Source of the DNA: Ammoniphilus sp. CFH 90114
GTDB lineage: Bacteria > Bacillota > Bacilli > Aneurinibacillales > RAOX-1
DNA: 63,079 bases
Direction: 5' to 3'
Assembly (NCBI RefSeq): GCF_004123195.1
Contig: NZ_SDLI01000017.1
Location: 1-63,079 of the forward strand
Below, piece by piece: positions 1 through 8,955 of the stretch (positions are counted from its first letter, which is position 1; the number at the start of each line of letters is the position of its first letter). A program made the position numbers and the translations under genes. The notes under the pieces are model-generated. The model was not told the DNA's origin. It saw nothing but the letters and a program-made list of their open reading frames with translations, and did no database searches.

Positions 1-461
1 TTATCCAATCCGCTAATAACCGGAATGTGGTATTGAGCGAAGGTTTCTGCCGCATGAACCGCCACGCGCTTTCCATACTCACTGCAACGAGTCGTACCCA
101 CGATGCCGACTCCGACACTATTTCCCCTCAAATATCCACGATAATAAAAAACGAGAGGAGCTTTAGAAATCATGTTAAATTCATGAGGGTATAGAGGATC
201 TTTGACGGTTAACAGCTGAATTTGTTTATGTTGCATGTGGTCCAATCCCTTTTTGGCTTTCTCCAAAGACCTCGATAACCGGATTCGATTCGCCAGATGT
301 GGGCCGACTCCTGAAACCTCAGCTAATTCCGATTCATGAGCTTGAAAGATCGCTTCCGGCGTCCCAAACCGATGCAGCAGCTTTCTTTGCATGACCGGGC
401 CCACCGACGGGATGTCCGTCAACCATATCCAATACAGAAGGTCGTCTAGGTTTGCGATCAT
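1..461 (-). CDS. dprA: DNA processing protein DprA (5' part, runs off window)
   Basis: Reading the minus strand from the ATG at 459-461 gives an open frame to the window edge (about 153 codons) that begins MIANLDDLLYWIWLTDIPSV. It has an N-terminal helix-hairpin-helix-like segment (SVGPVMQRKLLHRFG, then SGVGPHLANRI) followed by the start of the Rossmann-like DprA domain, where GIVGTTRCSEYGKRVA matches the family motif G(S/T)R..S.YG. DprA loads RecA on incoming single-stranded DNA in natural transformation. The start codon directly follows the comM stop (462-464) with no gap, so the two genes are translationally coupled and form the usual yifB/comM-dprA pair. The C-terminal part is outside the window, so integrity cannot be judged. 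Confidence 0.9.
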   Translation of the reverse strand, partial: MIANLDDLLYWIWLTDIPSVGPVMQRKLLHRFGTPEAIFQAHESELAEVSGVGPHLANRIRLSRSLEKAKKGLDHMQHKQIQLLTVKDPLYPHEFNMISKAPLVFYYRGYLRGNSVGVGIVGTTRCSEYGKRVAVHAAETFAQYHIPVISGLD

Positions 462-1352
462 CTATACCACCATCCCTTTCTGATCCTTATCTAAGTCCCG
501 GGCCGTCAAAGCCGAAGCCACATCTTTCTGGCGTATCTTGGTTGCTCCCTCCAGATCGGCATAAGTACGTGCTAGCTTCAAAAATTTATGAAACGTCCTG
601 GCACTGTATTGAAACCTTTCGTAAGCTTTTTGCAACAGTCGCATCCCTCCTTCTTCTAGTTCACAGTAGTCATGGATCATCCCCGAGGTCATCTGTGCGT
701 TGCACGTGATCCCCTTATATCCGGAATACCTTTTCTTCTGAATAGCCCGAGCCGCTTCAACCCTTTCACGAATCTCTGCCGAGCTTCTCCCATGATAACC
801 ATTCGTTAACGAAAAGAAATCCACAGGTTGAATATACTTCTGGACATCCATGCGGTCGAGGATCGGACCCGAGATCGTCTGTTGGTATTTCAGCACCTCG
901 TAATCCGTACATCGGCACCTCGGTTGTCCATAGTACCCGCATGGACAAGGATTCATGGCCGCCACGAGCATGAAGTTGCAGGGGTACGTGTTCGTGGACT
1001 TGACCCTCGTAATCGTCACCACACGATCCTCGATGGGCTGGCGCAATCCATCCAGTGTTTTCTTCTGAAATTCCGCAATCTCATCGAGAAACAAGACCCC
1101 ATGATGAGCCAATGAGATCTCACCTGGAGTCGCGTAATTCCCTCCCCCGATCAAGGAATTCGTCGACGCATTATGATGAGGATCGCGAAACGGGCGCTCA
1201 CGGATTAAATCCCCTCGATGCTTCAATAAACCTGCCACGCTATAGATTTTCGTCACTTCCAAGGACTCTTCCTCGGTCATACTCGGCAATATCGTCGGAA
1301 TCCGCTTCGCAATCATGGATTTTCCACACCCCGGTGGACCGATCATCAGCAT
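462..1352 (-). pseudogene. comM: comM/yifB 3' part, separated from its 5' half by the integrated element
   Basis: This open frame begins with the Walker A motif GPPGCGKS at residues 5-12. It then shows the Mg-chelatase AAA features FRDPHHNAS, LAHHGVLFLDEIAEF (Walker B) and MNPCPCGYYG, and ends with the C-terminal helical Mg_chelatase_C domain. It lacks the N-terminal ChlI domain, which lies at 10170-10820. ComM is a helicase that promotes branch migration during natural transformation. The ATG-CTG-ATG at its start lies inside the 13-bp attachment core, so a fragment protein could be made only if translation starts there; there is no convincing ribosome binding site. Joined to the other half it gives a 510-residue protein, the normal family length. 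dprA follows without a gap. Confidence 0.92.
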
Positions 1353-1356
1353 ATTA
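1344..1356. other. Attachment core (end next to the recombinase) of the integrated element
   Basis: The 13-bp sequence CATCAGCATATTA occurs here and again at 10170-10182 in the same orientation. On the outer side both copies continue into comM codons, and on the inner side into unrelated AT-rich DNA. The large serine recombinase gene ends 16 bp inside this copy. Crossing over between the two copies would delete 8,826 bp and leave one copy encoding the comM residues NMLM. Confidence 0.88.
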
Positions 1357-1371
1357 GACTACAATATCACG

Positions 1372-3078
1372 CTATAATTCCGTATAATCTGAACCATAGT
1401 AAACTTGAGGGTACACGCTCTCTACAAAGTCCTCAGTTACCAGATGTTCGTACTTCTTAACCATGTCGAGCAATATTGCTTGTTGTTTGAATACAACATC
1501 AAGCGTACCGTTTTCAAGTACTAATACTTTTTCAATTGCTTCTGTAATGTTCTCACCCGTATAGTCTTTATCCTTCACAAGTCCAGCAATTTGAGCAATA
1601 CCCTCACTTAACTTTTTAATGTCTTCTGACAGTTCATCATTTGTTTTTGAGTTTTCTTTGATAAGCACTTCAACGCTTGTTAGTTCTTTTTCGATGGATT
1701 CCATGGTGTCATCAAGAAGTTGCTCGTCAATCTTCCCTTTCAAGTAAAGCGGAAGAAGCTTTTGCTTTTGCTGTACTAGCTCGTCTCTTTGGATAGTAAG
1801 TTCTTCCACCGTTGATACTTTGTCAGCATCTATTTGCTTCTCCAAGTACTTCTTCATATCCTCTAAGATTTTGATTTGAGTTTCCTTCATCTCATCTACA
1901 GCTTCAGCATATCCGTTGGTTGCAAGTTCAGACAGGAATTCCTGTAACTTCTTCAGGGATACATTTGGGTTGCTACACTCAATAGTACCTTTAGTTTTCT
2001 TAAGGCTACAATTGTAAAACCTTCTTCCTTTGTCTACATTGGAAGTATACACGCTTCCGCATCTTTTACAATAAATCAAACCCGCATATTCACTTATCCC
2101 CTTGTACTGCCCCTTTTGCCATACATAGTTCACATTGCTCTCTCGAATCTTACAGCATAGCTCAAATAGTGTCTTGTCAATTATAGCTGGAATTCTTGAA
2201 TCCTCATGGATGACCCACTCATCTTTGTCTTTCACCTTTGGATAAGAGTTCTTGTTGAACACCGTTCCAGTGTCATACTTGAGCCTTGCATTGATACCTG
2301 CATACTTCTCATTGGAAAGCATTCTTTTTAACGAGCTTGAGCCAAATTCTCTCCCATTCCTTGTCTTAATGCCTTCGTCATTCAGAATGTTTATGATTCT
2401 CCTAAATCCTATTCCTTGACTGTAAAGAGTGAATATTTTCCTGACTACTTCCGCCTCATGAGGGATGACTTCAAGAGAGTTAGATTCTCTAAGGTATCTA
2501 TATCCATAAAGTCTATCGTTTGTGTGAACTACACCTTTCTTCGCACCTTCTTCATGTCCAAATTTCACTTTCCTTGACTTATCACGACTTTCATTTTCAT
2601 CAAGTTGAAGAAAGATGGGTAACGTTTCTAAATCCCTAGGTCTATCTGTTGAGAAATTTTTGTCCAAAAAGTCAATGTAAACTTCTTTCTTTGCCAATTC
2701 CCTGATGATTTGAAGAACTAAGATATTCCGAGCAAACCTGCTCGTATTTTTAACAATAATTCTATTAAATTTTGGTTCTCTAGAGGTGCTGGCAAGGAAC
2801 ATGTGTCCAACTTTGTCTTTCCTCTTATCATTATCATCATTGTAAGCAAGAGCTAGATCAAGCCCCGCATCGTAGAGCATGTCATTGAATTGCTTACGGT
2901 TGTTAAGCGATGTTCCTGTTGTTCCTTTATCAGCATAAATTTTATATAGTTCATACCTAGAGTCTTTTGCAATCTCCCTGTGAAAATATGATTGTTGATT
3001 CTCAAAGCTGTTCTCTTGGTCTTTACTGTTAGTACTTACTCGGCAATAAGCGCATACCTTTACTTTTTCCTGCTCCAT
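1372..3078 (-). CDS. Large serine recombinase (integrase of the comM element)
   Basis: The 568-residue protein has the serine-recombinase order: N-terminal resolvase domain with catalytic Ser15 in CAYCRVSTNS and the NTSRFARN helix, a recombinase domain around residues 190-300, a zinc ribbon (CKRCG, then a Cys pair) around 325-365, and a long charged coiled coil around 380-500. This is the architecture of phage and ICE integrases that act on short attB/attP sites. I chose the ATG at 3076-3078, preceded by AAGGAG at 6-bp spacing; an in-frame upstream start gives 18 extra residues without a ribosome binding site. The gene lies just inside one attachment core, as expected for the enzyme that inserted and may excise the element. 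The resolvase domain carries an insertion before the NTSRFARN helix. Confidence 0.93.
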   Translation of the reverse strand: MEQEKVKVCAYCRVSTNSKDQENSFENQQSYFHREIAKDSRYELYKIYADKGTTGTSLNNRKQFNDMLYDAGLDLALAYNDDNDKRKDKVGHMFLASTSREPKFNRIIVKNTSRFARNILVLQIIRELAKKEVYIDFLDKNFSTDRPRDLETLPIFLQLDENESRDKSRKVKFGHEEGAKKGVVHTNDRLYGYRYLRESNSLEVIPHEAEVVRKIFTLYSQGIGFRRIINILNDEGIKTRNGREFGSSSLKRMLSNEKYAGINARLKYDTGTVFNKNSYPKVKDKDEWVIHEDSRIPAIIDKTLFELCCKIRESNVNYVWQKGQYKGISEYAGLIYCKRCGSVYTSNVDKGRRFYNCSLKKTKGTIECSNPNVSLKKLQEFLSELATNGYAEAVDEMKETQIKILEDMKKYLEKQIDADKVSTVEELTIQRDELVQQKQKLLPLYLKGKIDEQLLDDTMESIEKELTSVEVLIKENSKTNDELSEDIKKLSEGIAQIAGLVKDKDYTGENITEAIEKVLVLENGTLDVVFKQQAILLDMVKKYEHLVTEDFVESVYPQVYYGSDYTEL

Positions 3079-3320
3079 GGAGAACTCCTTTATCTGTTGA
3101 TTTGCCTGATTTGCCTGCAACAATTGTAGCACAATGTCATTTGCTTATAATCAAGTTACTTATGATGCTGTACAGCCTGTCTTAGATAGTCTCCAAACGC
3201 CTAAGCACTGCTGTATTACTTGCTGTACATACCTCCTAACCTCTCCACCTATTGCCATACGTCCTGTATCATCTTAATCACAAACACATTAATGTAATGG
3301 TCGTTAACCTCTAGCTCTTA

Positions 3321-3950
3321 TCATGCTAGTTTCTCTTCGTATTCTTTAACGATTTTATAAAATGTACTCTTCTTCAAATCTAGGTCATTCATAAGCTGTA
3401 CTGCCGTGATCTGACCATTCTTCCATTCTGGGTACAAAGATTCTAAGGTACGCTTTTGCTCCTTTGTTAAGCTGTCTAAGGTCATCTGTGGTCGTCCTAG
3501 ATGCTTACCTTTAGCCTTAGCAATGGCAATCCCCTCTGCTTGCCTCTGTTGGATGTTCTCACGTTCTCTCTCAGCTACGAATGACAAGACTTGCAATACT
3601 AGATCACTAACGAACGTGCCAAGCGTGTCTTTGTGCTGTGTTGTGTCCAGCAGTGGCATGTCCAATACCTTGATGTCTGCTTTAATTTCTTGTGTGATCT
3701 CCTCCCATTCTCTCTTTATCTCCTTTGAGTTTCTACCAAAACGGTCTATGGACTTGATGTAAAGTAAATCTCCTTCACGTAGGTTGTGTTTTAACGCTTG
3801 ATATTTAGGTCTGTTGAAGTCTTTACCGCTCTCCTTGTCTATGTATATGTCTCTCTCAGAAATGCGTAGAGCAAGCATCTCTTTAAGCTGACGAGCTTCA
3901 TTCTGGTCTTTGGAACTAACCCTTATGTATCCGAATGTTTTGCTACTCAT
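3321..3950 (-). CDS. Small serine recombinase (resolvase/invertase family)
   Basis: This 209-residue protein has catalytic Ser12 in GYIRVSSKDQ, the IKSIDRFGRNSKEI segment, the family linker AEGIAIAKAKGKHLGRP and a C-terminal helix-turn-helix (residues about 170-205, QLMNDLDLKKSTFYKIVKEY). The start at 3948-3950 overlaps the stop of the upstream small gene as ATGA and has GGGGAGG 7 bp upstream. Such proteins resolve multimers or invert DNA on plasmids and phages. Here it could be an accessory recombinase of the element. The arrangement of a one-TM protein followed by a resolvase recalls the SOS pair yneA-yneB of Bacillus, but no LysM domain or SOS box is visible, so I treat that only as an analogy. 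Confidence 0.88.
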   Translation of the reverse strand: MSSKTFGYIRVSSKDQNEARQLKEMLALRISERDIYIDKESGKDFNRPKYQALKHNLREGDLLYIKSIDRFGRNSKEIKREWEEITQEIKADIKVLDMPLLDTTQHKDTLGTFVSDLVLQVLSFVAERERENIQQRQAEGIAIAKAKGKHLGRPQMTLDSLTKEQKRTLESLYPEWKNGQITAVQLMNDLDLKKSTFYKIVKEYEEKLA

Positions 3951-4144
3951 GTTAAGCCCTCCCCGTTCATGTAGATTTGAATTTTCCAACACTCTCTTTG
4001 CTCCTGAAGCTTACGTTGTATAGCTGGGTCTAGAGATAGAATGTGTTGGTTAAACAGTCTGTCATTTCGTTTTTCGAGTGCTACATCAAGAAAATGATCA
4101 AGAATGAAGATGCCAAGAATAATGCAGATAACTAGCATTGTCAT
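3947..4144 (-). CDS. Small single-TM protein coupled to the resolvase gene
   Basis: The 65-residue protein starts MTMLVICIILGIFILDHFLD, a single N-terminal membrane segment followed by a charged, probably cytoplasmic tail. The ATG at 4142-4144 has GAGGGAGG 7 bp upstream, and its stop overlaps the resolvase start, so the two are co-translated. I do not recognise a family. The operon is preceded by two palindromes (4222-4247 and 4259-4277) that could bind a regulator. It may be membrane-tethering, toxin-like, or an accessory of the recombinase. Confidence 0.6.
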   Translation of the reverse strand: MTMLVICIILGIFILDHFLDVALEKRNDRLFNQHILSLDPAIQRKLQEQRECWKIQIYMNGEGLT

Positions 4145-4221
4145 GTGATTGCCTCCCTCTGTTTTGTAAGTATATTTTACCAAAAACAGTCCGTAAAGGT
4201 CAATTGTAGTTTATAAACGTT

Positions 4222-4277
4222 TGTAAAATGATTTAACAACTTTTACAGACAAAAAATAAGACGTTCTTTAAACGTCT
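4222..4277. promoter_or_regulatory. Two palindromes upstream of the resolvase operon
   Basis: TGTAAAA at 4222-4228 is mirrored by TTTTACA at 4241-4247 with a 12-bp spacer. A second palindrome, AGACGTT-cttta-AACGTCT, occupies 4259-4277. Both lie 80-130 bp upstream of the small TM gene, where an operator would sit. No regulator gene with an obvious match is visible in the element, apart from the winged-helix protein at 6080-6880. Confidence 0.45.
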
Positions 4278-5459
4278 GTTAAGGTATACCTTTCTGGACG
4301 GTGCACTTAAGTTAGGATAACTAGGCATAAGGGGTGGGGGAGTTTACTAAATAAAAAGAAAAGAATGTTCAGATATATACCGGAACTACTCGTCAATTAG
4401 CATTCATCAAAAATTTTATCGTATGTAAATGACTTTTCTCTTTATCATCTTGTGAAGTTCAGATTTTAAATACAGAAAATCCCAGCGATAATTAACGCTA
4501 GGATTAACCTTTAAGAGAGGTATTAACAGGGTGAAGATTACCACTTGTACTTACCGATCTAACCATCCATTTATCAATATCATTGAACAAAATTAGATAT
4601 AAAAGATTGGAATTTATTTTGCTGAATTCCACTTAAGATCCCCTATAGTTCAATAGCATTCGGTGGTAGATTCATGATTTTCGCCGAACTCGGTGGGCGT
4701 GATTTTTCGGATTCCCCGGCCCAAATATTTCCGGAACAGGTGGCGGTATTGGTGGAATACACATAATGTCGTCTTTCCCGCATTTCATCATCTTAGATTC
4801 TATTAATGAAAGTCGGACTTGATTTGTACTAACTAACTGAATGAACTTACTGCTGAAATGGCATTTACTTAATTGCCATATATAACCTCTTCACTCTTTC
4901 AGATTCAAATCATCTTTCAAACCTTCACGATAAGCCACTTCTGAGGCGAATACCCACATGCTATTAGCGTGGGCTTCAAGGTCAAAGAAATCTATAACTG
5001 CTATCTGACCTTTTAGCTTTTTTCAGTAGTGCCATGAAGTCTTCCTTGGTTTCAGCGAAGGATTGGTCCTTAAAAATTTCTTCTTCCACCAAGCAATTGT
5101 TGATTTTCTCTCTAACAATTGATTAAATAAGCCTCTCCATCTCCCCATCCCCTTAATTTGAATATTAATCCACCTCACTACAAGGGACAGATTGCAAACA
5201 TTGTGTGAGAGATTATTGAACAATATTCTCGCTCTTTCTTTAATACCCCCTAAGTACCAGAAGAACTAATAAAAAAACTAGTTTGCAATTACCTCGCAGA
5301 CAAATATTATCCGTATGTATTCATCCCTAATTTACCACGTTAAAGCATTGAAATATAAAACAATTAACAGAATAAGCTTCCGTTCGAGGGTTGCATCTTT
5401 TCGTTTGAACCTCTTTGTACATTGAAAAACTTATGAACCAAGTACAAGGAGTGAATAGA
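4278..5459. other. Gene-poor 1.2-kb stretch inside the element
   Basis: I see no convincing gene here. It contains a hairpin at 4479-4504 (AATCCcAGCGataATTAaCGCTaGGATT type), a conspicuously GC-rich patch at about 4660-4790 in otherwise AT-rich DNA whose minus-strand frames contain GNPKNHAHRVRRKS then a stop (possibly decayed foreign DNA), and a hairpin near 4950-4976 (CCCACATGC/GCGTGGG). An open frame at 5023-5223 on the minus strand has no ribosome binding site and a composition unlike a protein. Confidence 0.4.
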
Positions 5460-6083
5460 ATGAAGCGAAAAGAAATTATTGGTATGAAGTATGGACGCTT
5501 AACTGTAATTGAAAGAATTGAGGGAAGTAACTACTACCACTGCCAATGTGACTGTGGTAATGAAAAAAAAGTAAGAAGAGACGGTCTTACTACCGGTAAC
5601 ACTCGTTCTTGTGGTTGTCTCAACAGAGAAGCAATTATAAAGCATGGACTTAGTAAGGTATATCCAAATCTTTATAGCACTTGGGGCAACATGAGGCAAA
5701 GATGTAACAATCCAAATCATAGGGATAACGCAGACTACGGAGGAAGGGGAATCAAAGTTTGCCCAGAGTGGGACAGCTTTAAGAACTTCTGTGAATGGTC
5801 TTTAGCAAACGGCTACGTTAAGGATGACCGTTCAATTAGTATTGACAGAATTAACAATGATGGTAATTACTCTCCTGATAACTGTAGGTGGACTGATAGG
5901 ATAACACAGAATAATAACAGGCGATGCACAGTGAGGACTATGGTCAATAATAAAGACCTAACACTCAAAGATATTGCTGAGGAGTATGGCATAAACCATG
6001 AAACTGTGAAAAGTCGGTATAATAGAGGACTGAGAGGCGAAGACCTTATAAAGCCTGTTGTGCTAAGGGGTTTACCAACATGA
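5460..6083 (+). CDS. Phage-type zinc-ribbon / HNH-like protein
   Basis: The 207-residue protein has an N-terminal cysteine cluster (CQCDCG at 28-33 and CGC at 51-53), then a phage-typical segment with YGGRGI at 93-98, CPEW and SIDRINNDGNYSPDNCRW at about 126-143, and a C-terminal helix-turn-helix (DLTLKDIAEEYGINHETVKSRY). The middle block is the kind found in phage-borne HNH or AP2-like homing proteins, so DNA binding and possible nicking are inferred, not proven; I cannot place all catalytic residues. The start at 5460 has AAGGAG 8 bp upstream. The stop overlaps the next gene as ATGA, so the two are coupled. Confidence 0.65.
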   Translation: MKRKEIIGMKYGRLTVIERIEGSNYYHCQCDCGNEKKVRRDGLTTGNTRSCGCLNREAIIKHGLSKVYPNLYSTWGNMRQRCNNPNHRDNADYGGRGIKVCPEWDSFKNFCEWSLANGYVKDDRSISIDRINNDGNYSPDNCRWTDRITQNNNRRCTVRTMVNNKDLTLKDIAEEYGINHETVKSRYNRGLRGEDLIKPVVLRGLPT

Positions 6084-6880
6084 GCTTAACACCTGGAGTC
6101 TCTCTCAAGACAGGAGAGCATGGCATTCTAGTCCCTTCAGGTCAAGGATATAGAATCATATCTCCTGCTCAAGATTATGCATATACACGTAGACAAACAG
6201 GTAGAAGTCATGAATTCACGTTTTCGTCAATGGTAGAAGTTCAGGAGGTTATTGGAAAGCTTGAAGACAAACATTGTGGATACTTGCTTGTTCTCCAGAG
6301 CTATACCAATTTTGAATGTATCTTAGTCCGTAGCCAAAAGAAAATGCCAATGAATAAAAAGGATATTGCAGAGGTTTTAGGCTTGAAAGAGACTGCTTTT
6401 CGTGACTTCTTTAAGGCTATGATAAGCAACAATATCATTATGGAAGATAAGGAAACGGGTATAGTTAAACTCAATCAAAGGTATCACTTCAAGGGTAAAT
6501 TAAAAGAACTTGATAAGGTCTTGAAGACTTTCACGAGTGGTGTTCGTGAATTGTTTAAAATGTATAATGCAAAAGACTTGGGTTTCCTTTATAAGATTAT
6601 GCCCTACGTCCATTACAGGGACAACTTGTTATGCTTAAACCCATTTGAAGAAAATCCAAATTTAATTTCTAGTATTAACAAAAGTGAACTTGCAGAACTA
6701 ACTGGCACAACTAGACAAACAGTAGATGACAAACTTAACAAAATGAGACTAGGTCAATATCAAGCGTTTGCAACTGTAAGACGTGGCAACAAAGTTATGA
6801 TATTCGTTAATCCAATGATATTTTATCGTCAAAGTGGATACCCTGACAAAACTCTTCTAACAATGTTCCTCGCCAAGTGA
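6080..6880 (+). CDS. Winged-helix protein resembling RepL-type replication/regulatory proteins
   Basis: This 266-residue protein has two helix-turn-helix-like segments: MNKKDIAEVLGLKETAFRDF near residue 91 and KSELAELTGTTRQTVDDKLN near 206. It ends in a wing-like strand GNKVMIFVNPMIFYRQSGYP, which is reminiscent of Firmicute RepL and related phage/plasmid replication or control proteins. It could be the element's replication initiator after excision, or a transcriptional regulator. It overlaps the upstream HNH-like gene by 4 bp. No signal peptide or membrane segment is present. Confidence 0.55.
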   Translation: MSLTPGVSLKTGEHGILVPSGQGYRIISPAQDYAYTRRQTGRSHEFTFSSMVEVQEVIGKLEDKHCGYLLVLQSYTNFECILVRSQKKMPMNKKDIAEVLGLKETAFRDFFKAMISNNIIMEDKETGIVKLNQRYHFKGKLKELDKVLKTFTSGVRELFKMYNAKDLGFLYKIMPYVHYRDNLLCLNPFEENPNLISSINKSELAELTGTTRQTVDDKLNKMRLGQYQAFATVRRGNKVMIFVNPMIFYRQSGYPDKTLLTMFLAK

Positions 6881-7135
6881 GTGTTAAAAAATACGAGGAA
6901 TTTTGGACAAGTATGTAAAAAAATGCGAGGGTTGTCTTATGAAGTCAAACCTTATGGTATTACTGACTTCAAGGACACTCTCCCCTCTAAAATCCAATGA
7001 AATATTTCTTAATCTTGAAAGGGGTGTGGGGACGATGTCCCCGCTCCTAAAATTAATAATTACCGCAATCCTAACCTCGCTGACGGCGTCTGCTTAGCAC
7101 TGAATTAAATCATTCAGATACATATTAACAAACCA

Positions 7136-7164
7136 CAAGGCTGAGCGTCTTTCTCAGCCTTGTC
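7136..7164 (+). terminator. Hairpin downstream of the HNH-RepL-like pair
   Basis: ACAAGGCTGAG and CTCAGCCTTGT form an 11-bp perfect stem around a short loop at 7136-7164. A second GC-rich hairpin, GCGGGGttcgcTCCCCGC, follows at 7170-7188. There is no long T run after either, so termination strength is uncertain. The region 6881-7316 otherwise shows no supported gene; the 64-codon frame at 6903-7097 lacks a ribosome binding site. Confidence 0.5.
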
Positions 7165-7316
7165 GAACGTGCGGGGTTCGCTCCCCGCTACTTACAGATA
7201 GACAAAGGCTAACTCCTTAAGCTCGCACCATCTTCCTAGAGGTTATATGTCATCTAAAAGGGTATAATAAGTGTGTTAACACCCATAATTTGGAACTTAT
7301 AAGGAGGTTGTGAGAA

Positions 7317-8027
7317 ATGGATGATTTGAACCATCAAGCTTATGAAATACTAGGCAAAGTTAAGAATGTATTTCATCTTATTAAACCAACAAATTGCGGA
7401 CTCCCTTCTGACAGATTCTCAACAGTGGAGATGGTAGCTGAATATTATGAGGTAGAAAAAGATACTGTTAACACTTTACTGCGAAGGCATAGAAGAAGAT
7501 TAAAAGAACTAGGAATAGTTAAGTTAAGTGGTGCGAAGTTAAAAAGTTTAAAATTTCATAACAGATACGTAATAGGCGATAACACCCCTAGTCTTTTAGT
7601 TATTCCCGGTCATGCATTTTTAGAGATCGGTGTTTTACTCAAGTGTAGTGTTGTTGCTCTCGAGGTCTGTAGAGTTATCATTAGCACTCAGACTCCTGGG
7701 TTTGTTGAATCATTAACAAGAATCAACGGTTTTTTAGTAAAACAAAACAGTTTGAAGAAGGTTTTAAGTGCAACTTTTGAAGGATTCCCCTTGGACATGG
7801 AAGTATGGATTGATAATAAGTATCGAGTGGACTTCCTAATTAATAATAAGGTTATTGTTGAATGTGATGAATTTGGTCACAAAGAAAGAAGCAACGCCAG
7901 CGAAAAAGAAAGGGAATATTACATACGACAAAAAGGATACCATATTATTAGGTTTAACCCTGATAGTGAAGATGATTTTGAATTGTGTAAGCTAGTTAAA
8001 AGAGTAGTAGAAGCGCTAATGATCTAA
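7317..8027 (+). CDS. HTH plus PD-(D/E)XK nuclease-like (DUF559/Vsr-type) protein
   Basis: The 236-residue protein has an N-terminal DNA-binding region (STVEMVAEYYEVEKDTVNTLLRRHRRRLKE, residues about 34-63). Its C-terminal 66 residues have the look of a very-short-patch/DUF559 endonuclease fold: YRVDFLINNKVIVECDEFGH (D172, E182, D184), a helix with KEREYYIRQKGYHIIRF, and a final helix. In that fold D...ExD forms the metal site, so nuclease activity is plausible. AAGGAGG precedes the ATG by 9 bp. It stands alone between two hairpins. It may regulate the element, defend it, or process DNA; these are inferences. Confidence 0.6.
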   Translation: MDDLNHQAYEILGKVKNVFHLIKPTNCGLPSDRFSTVEMVAEYYEVEKDTVNTLLRRHRRRLKELGIVKLSGAKLKSLKFHNRYVIGDNTPSLLVIPGHAFLEIGVLLKCSVVALEVCRVIISTQTPGFVESLTRINGFLVKQNSLKKVLSATFEGFPLDMEVWIDNKYRVDFLINNKVIVECDEFGHKERSNASEKEREYYIRQKGYHIIRFNPDSEDDFELCKLVKRVVEALMI

Positions 8028-8045
8028 TACTACTCGTAAACCTCT

Positions 8046-8071
8046 TACTTATGAACAACAGTGTTCATAAG
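8046..8071. terminator. Hairpin between convergent genes
   Basis: ACTTATGAACA and TGTTCATAAGT form an 11-bp perfect stem with a 4-base loop. It lies just after the nuclease-like gene on the plus strand and facing the end of the four-TM gene on the minus strand. Confidence 0.55.
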
Positions 8072-8231
8072 TAGTTGCCCCCGATAAACATAACCTACAC
8101 TAATAACTCCACCCTGACAGACAATTTCATTCCTAAATACTTATTATCAGACGACATTCAAAGTTTTAAGAGATGCCCCTAGTCTGAGCCATTTCTCTGA
8201 TTATCTCGAGAACATCCCAAATGAGAACCTA

Positions 8232-8954
8232 TTACGATGCTTGCCTAACACCATCACATGTTTCAAGAAGTGCGATTCCATATGCTTTTGCTTGCAAATG
8301 CACCCACTCGCTTGAAACAACAAACATCCAGATGTAAAGAAAAATAACCGGAATTACAATACTGCACCATGCTTCTACTGGAACATCTTTGGTAGCCAAT
8401 CCATACCGATGATTAACTATGATTACACTGCCAGCTAAAGATAACAAAGAAATAGTAATAGCTAATGGCTTCAACCCCCAAAGGTTACGTGCGAAACCAT
8501 AAGCAACATTTTTAGAAAAGACAAAGCTAGTACTTCCATATTGTTGCCTCAACCAATTCACAGCTGATCCGTACATTCTATCGGCTCGTTCCTTGTCTTG
8601 AAACTCCAACTCTCTAGTAGGTGGAGAGAATCCCGGTACATTGGCTTGTAGATATTGATGATACCTTTGTTTTGTTTCCTCAGCTATCTCTGTATCAAGA
8701 TGTCTAAGGAATCTAACTGTGGGCATACCATCCCAACGCTCAAATAGATGTTTTTCCTTCCTTTTACCTACATTCCTTGTGGTACTAGCGAGTAGCATGG
8801 AAAGAGCAAGTACTACAATTGAACCCATCAACACTGAAGTAGCGTCAATAAGACTTGGGAAAAGTAAGCATACACAGAACATTATAGGAAGCAAAATGAC
8901 GACAGCAGGAGCTACCCTTGCCTGCATATCATACTTGTCAGGTAATAACTCCAT
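8232..8954 (-). CDS. Four-TM protein, partner of the MBL-fold protein
   Basis: The 240-residue protein begins MELLPDKYDMQARVAPA and has two N-terminal membrane hairpin segments (residues about 14-33 and 41-58), a charged soluble region of about 100 residues (63-160), and two C-terminal membrane segments (about 163-181 and 196-214). I chose the ATG at 8952-8954, one base after the stop of the MBL gene, with GAGGTGG 9 bp upstream inside the end of that gene; an alternative ATG lies three codons earlier. The tight coupling implies a stoichiometric partner. No characterised family is recognised. A membrane effector controlled by the MBL-fold enzyme is an attractive but untested idea. Confidence 0.65.
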   Translation of the reverse strand: MELLPDKYDMQARVAPAVVILLPIMFCVCLLFPSLIDATSVLMGSIVVLALSMLLASTTRNVGKRKEKHLFERWDGMPTVRFLRHLDTEIAEETKQRYHQYLQANVPGFSPPTRELEFQDKERADRMYGSAVNWLRQQYGSTSFVFSKNVAYGFARNLWGLKPLAITISLLSLAGSVIIVNHRYGLATKDVPVEAWCSIVIPVIFLYIWMFVVSSEWVHLQAKAYGIALLETCDGVRQAS

Positions 8955-8955
8955 A

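Noticed and set aside
3321-4144. The small TM protein plus resolvase was considered as an SOS yneA-yneB homologue.
   Set aside because: The TM protein has no LysM domain and the upstream palindromes do not match the CGAAC-N4-GTTCG SOS box; kept only as an analogy.
5023-5223. 66-codon minus-strand open frame inside the element.
   Set aside because: No ribosome binding site, unusual composition (Trp- and Lys-rich) and no neighbour coupling; likely chance.
6903-7097. 64-codon plus-strand open frame after the RepL-like gene.
   Set aside because: Starts without a Shine-Dalgarno sequence and shows no recognisable pattern; probably noise between a gene and a hairpin.
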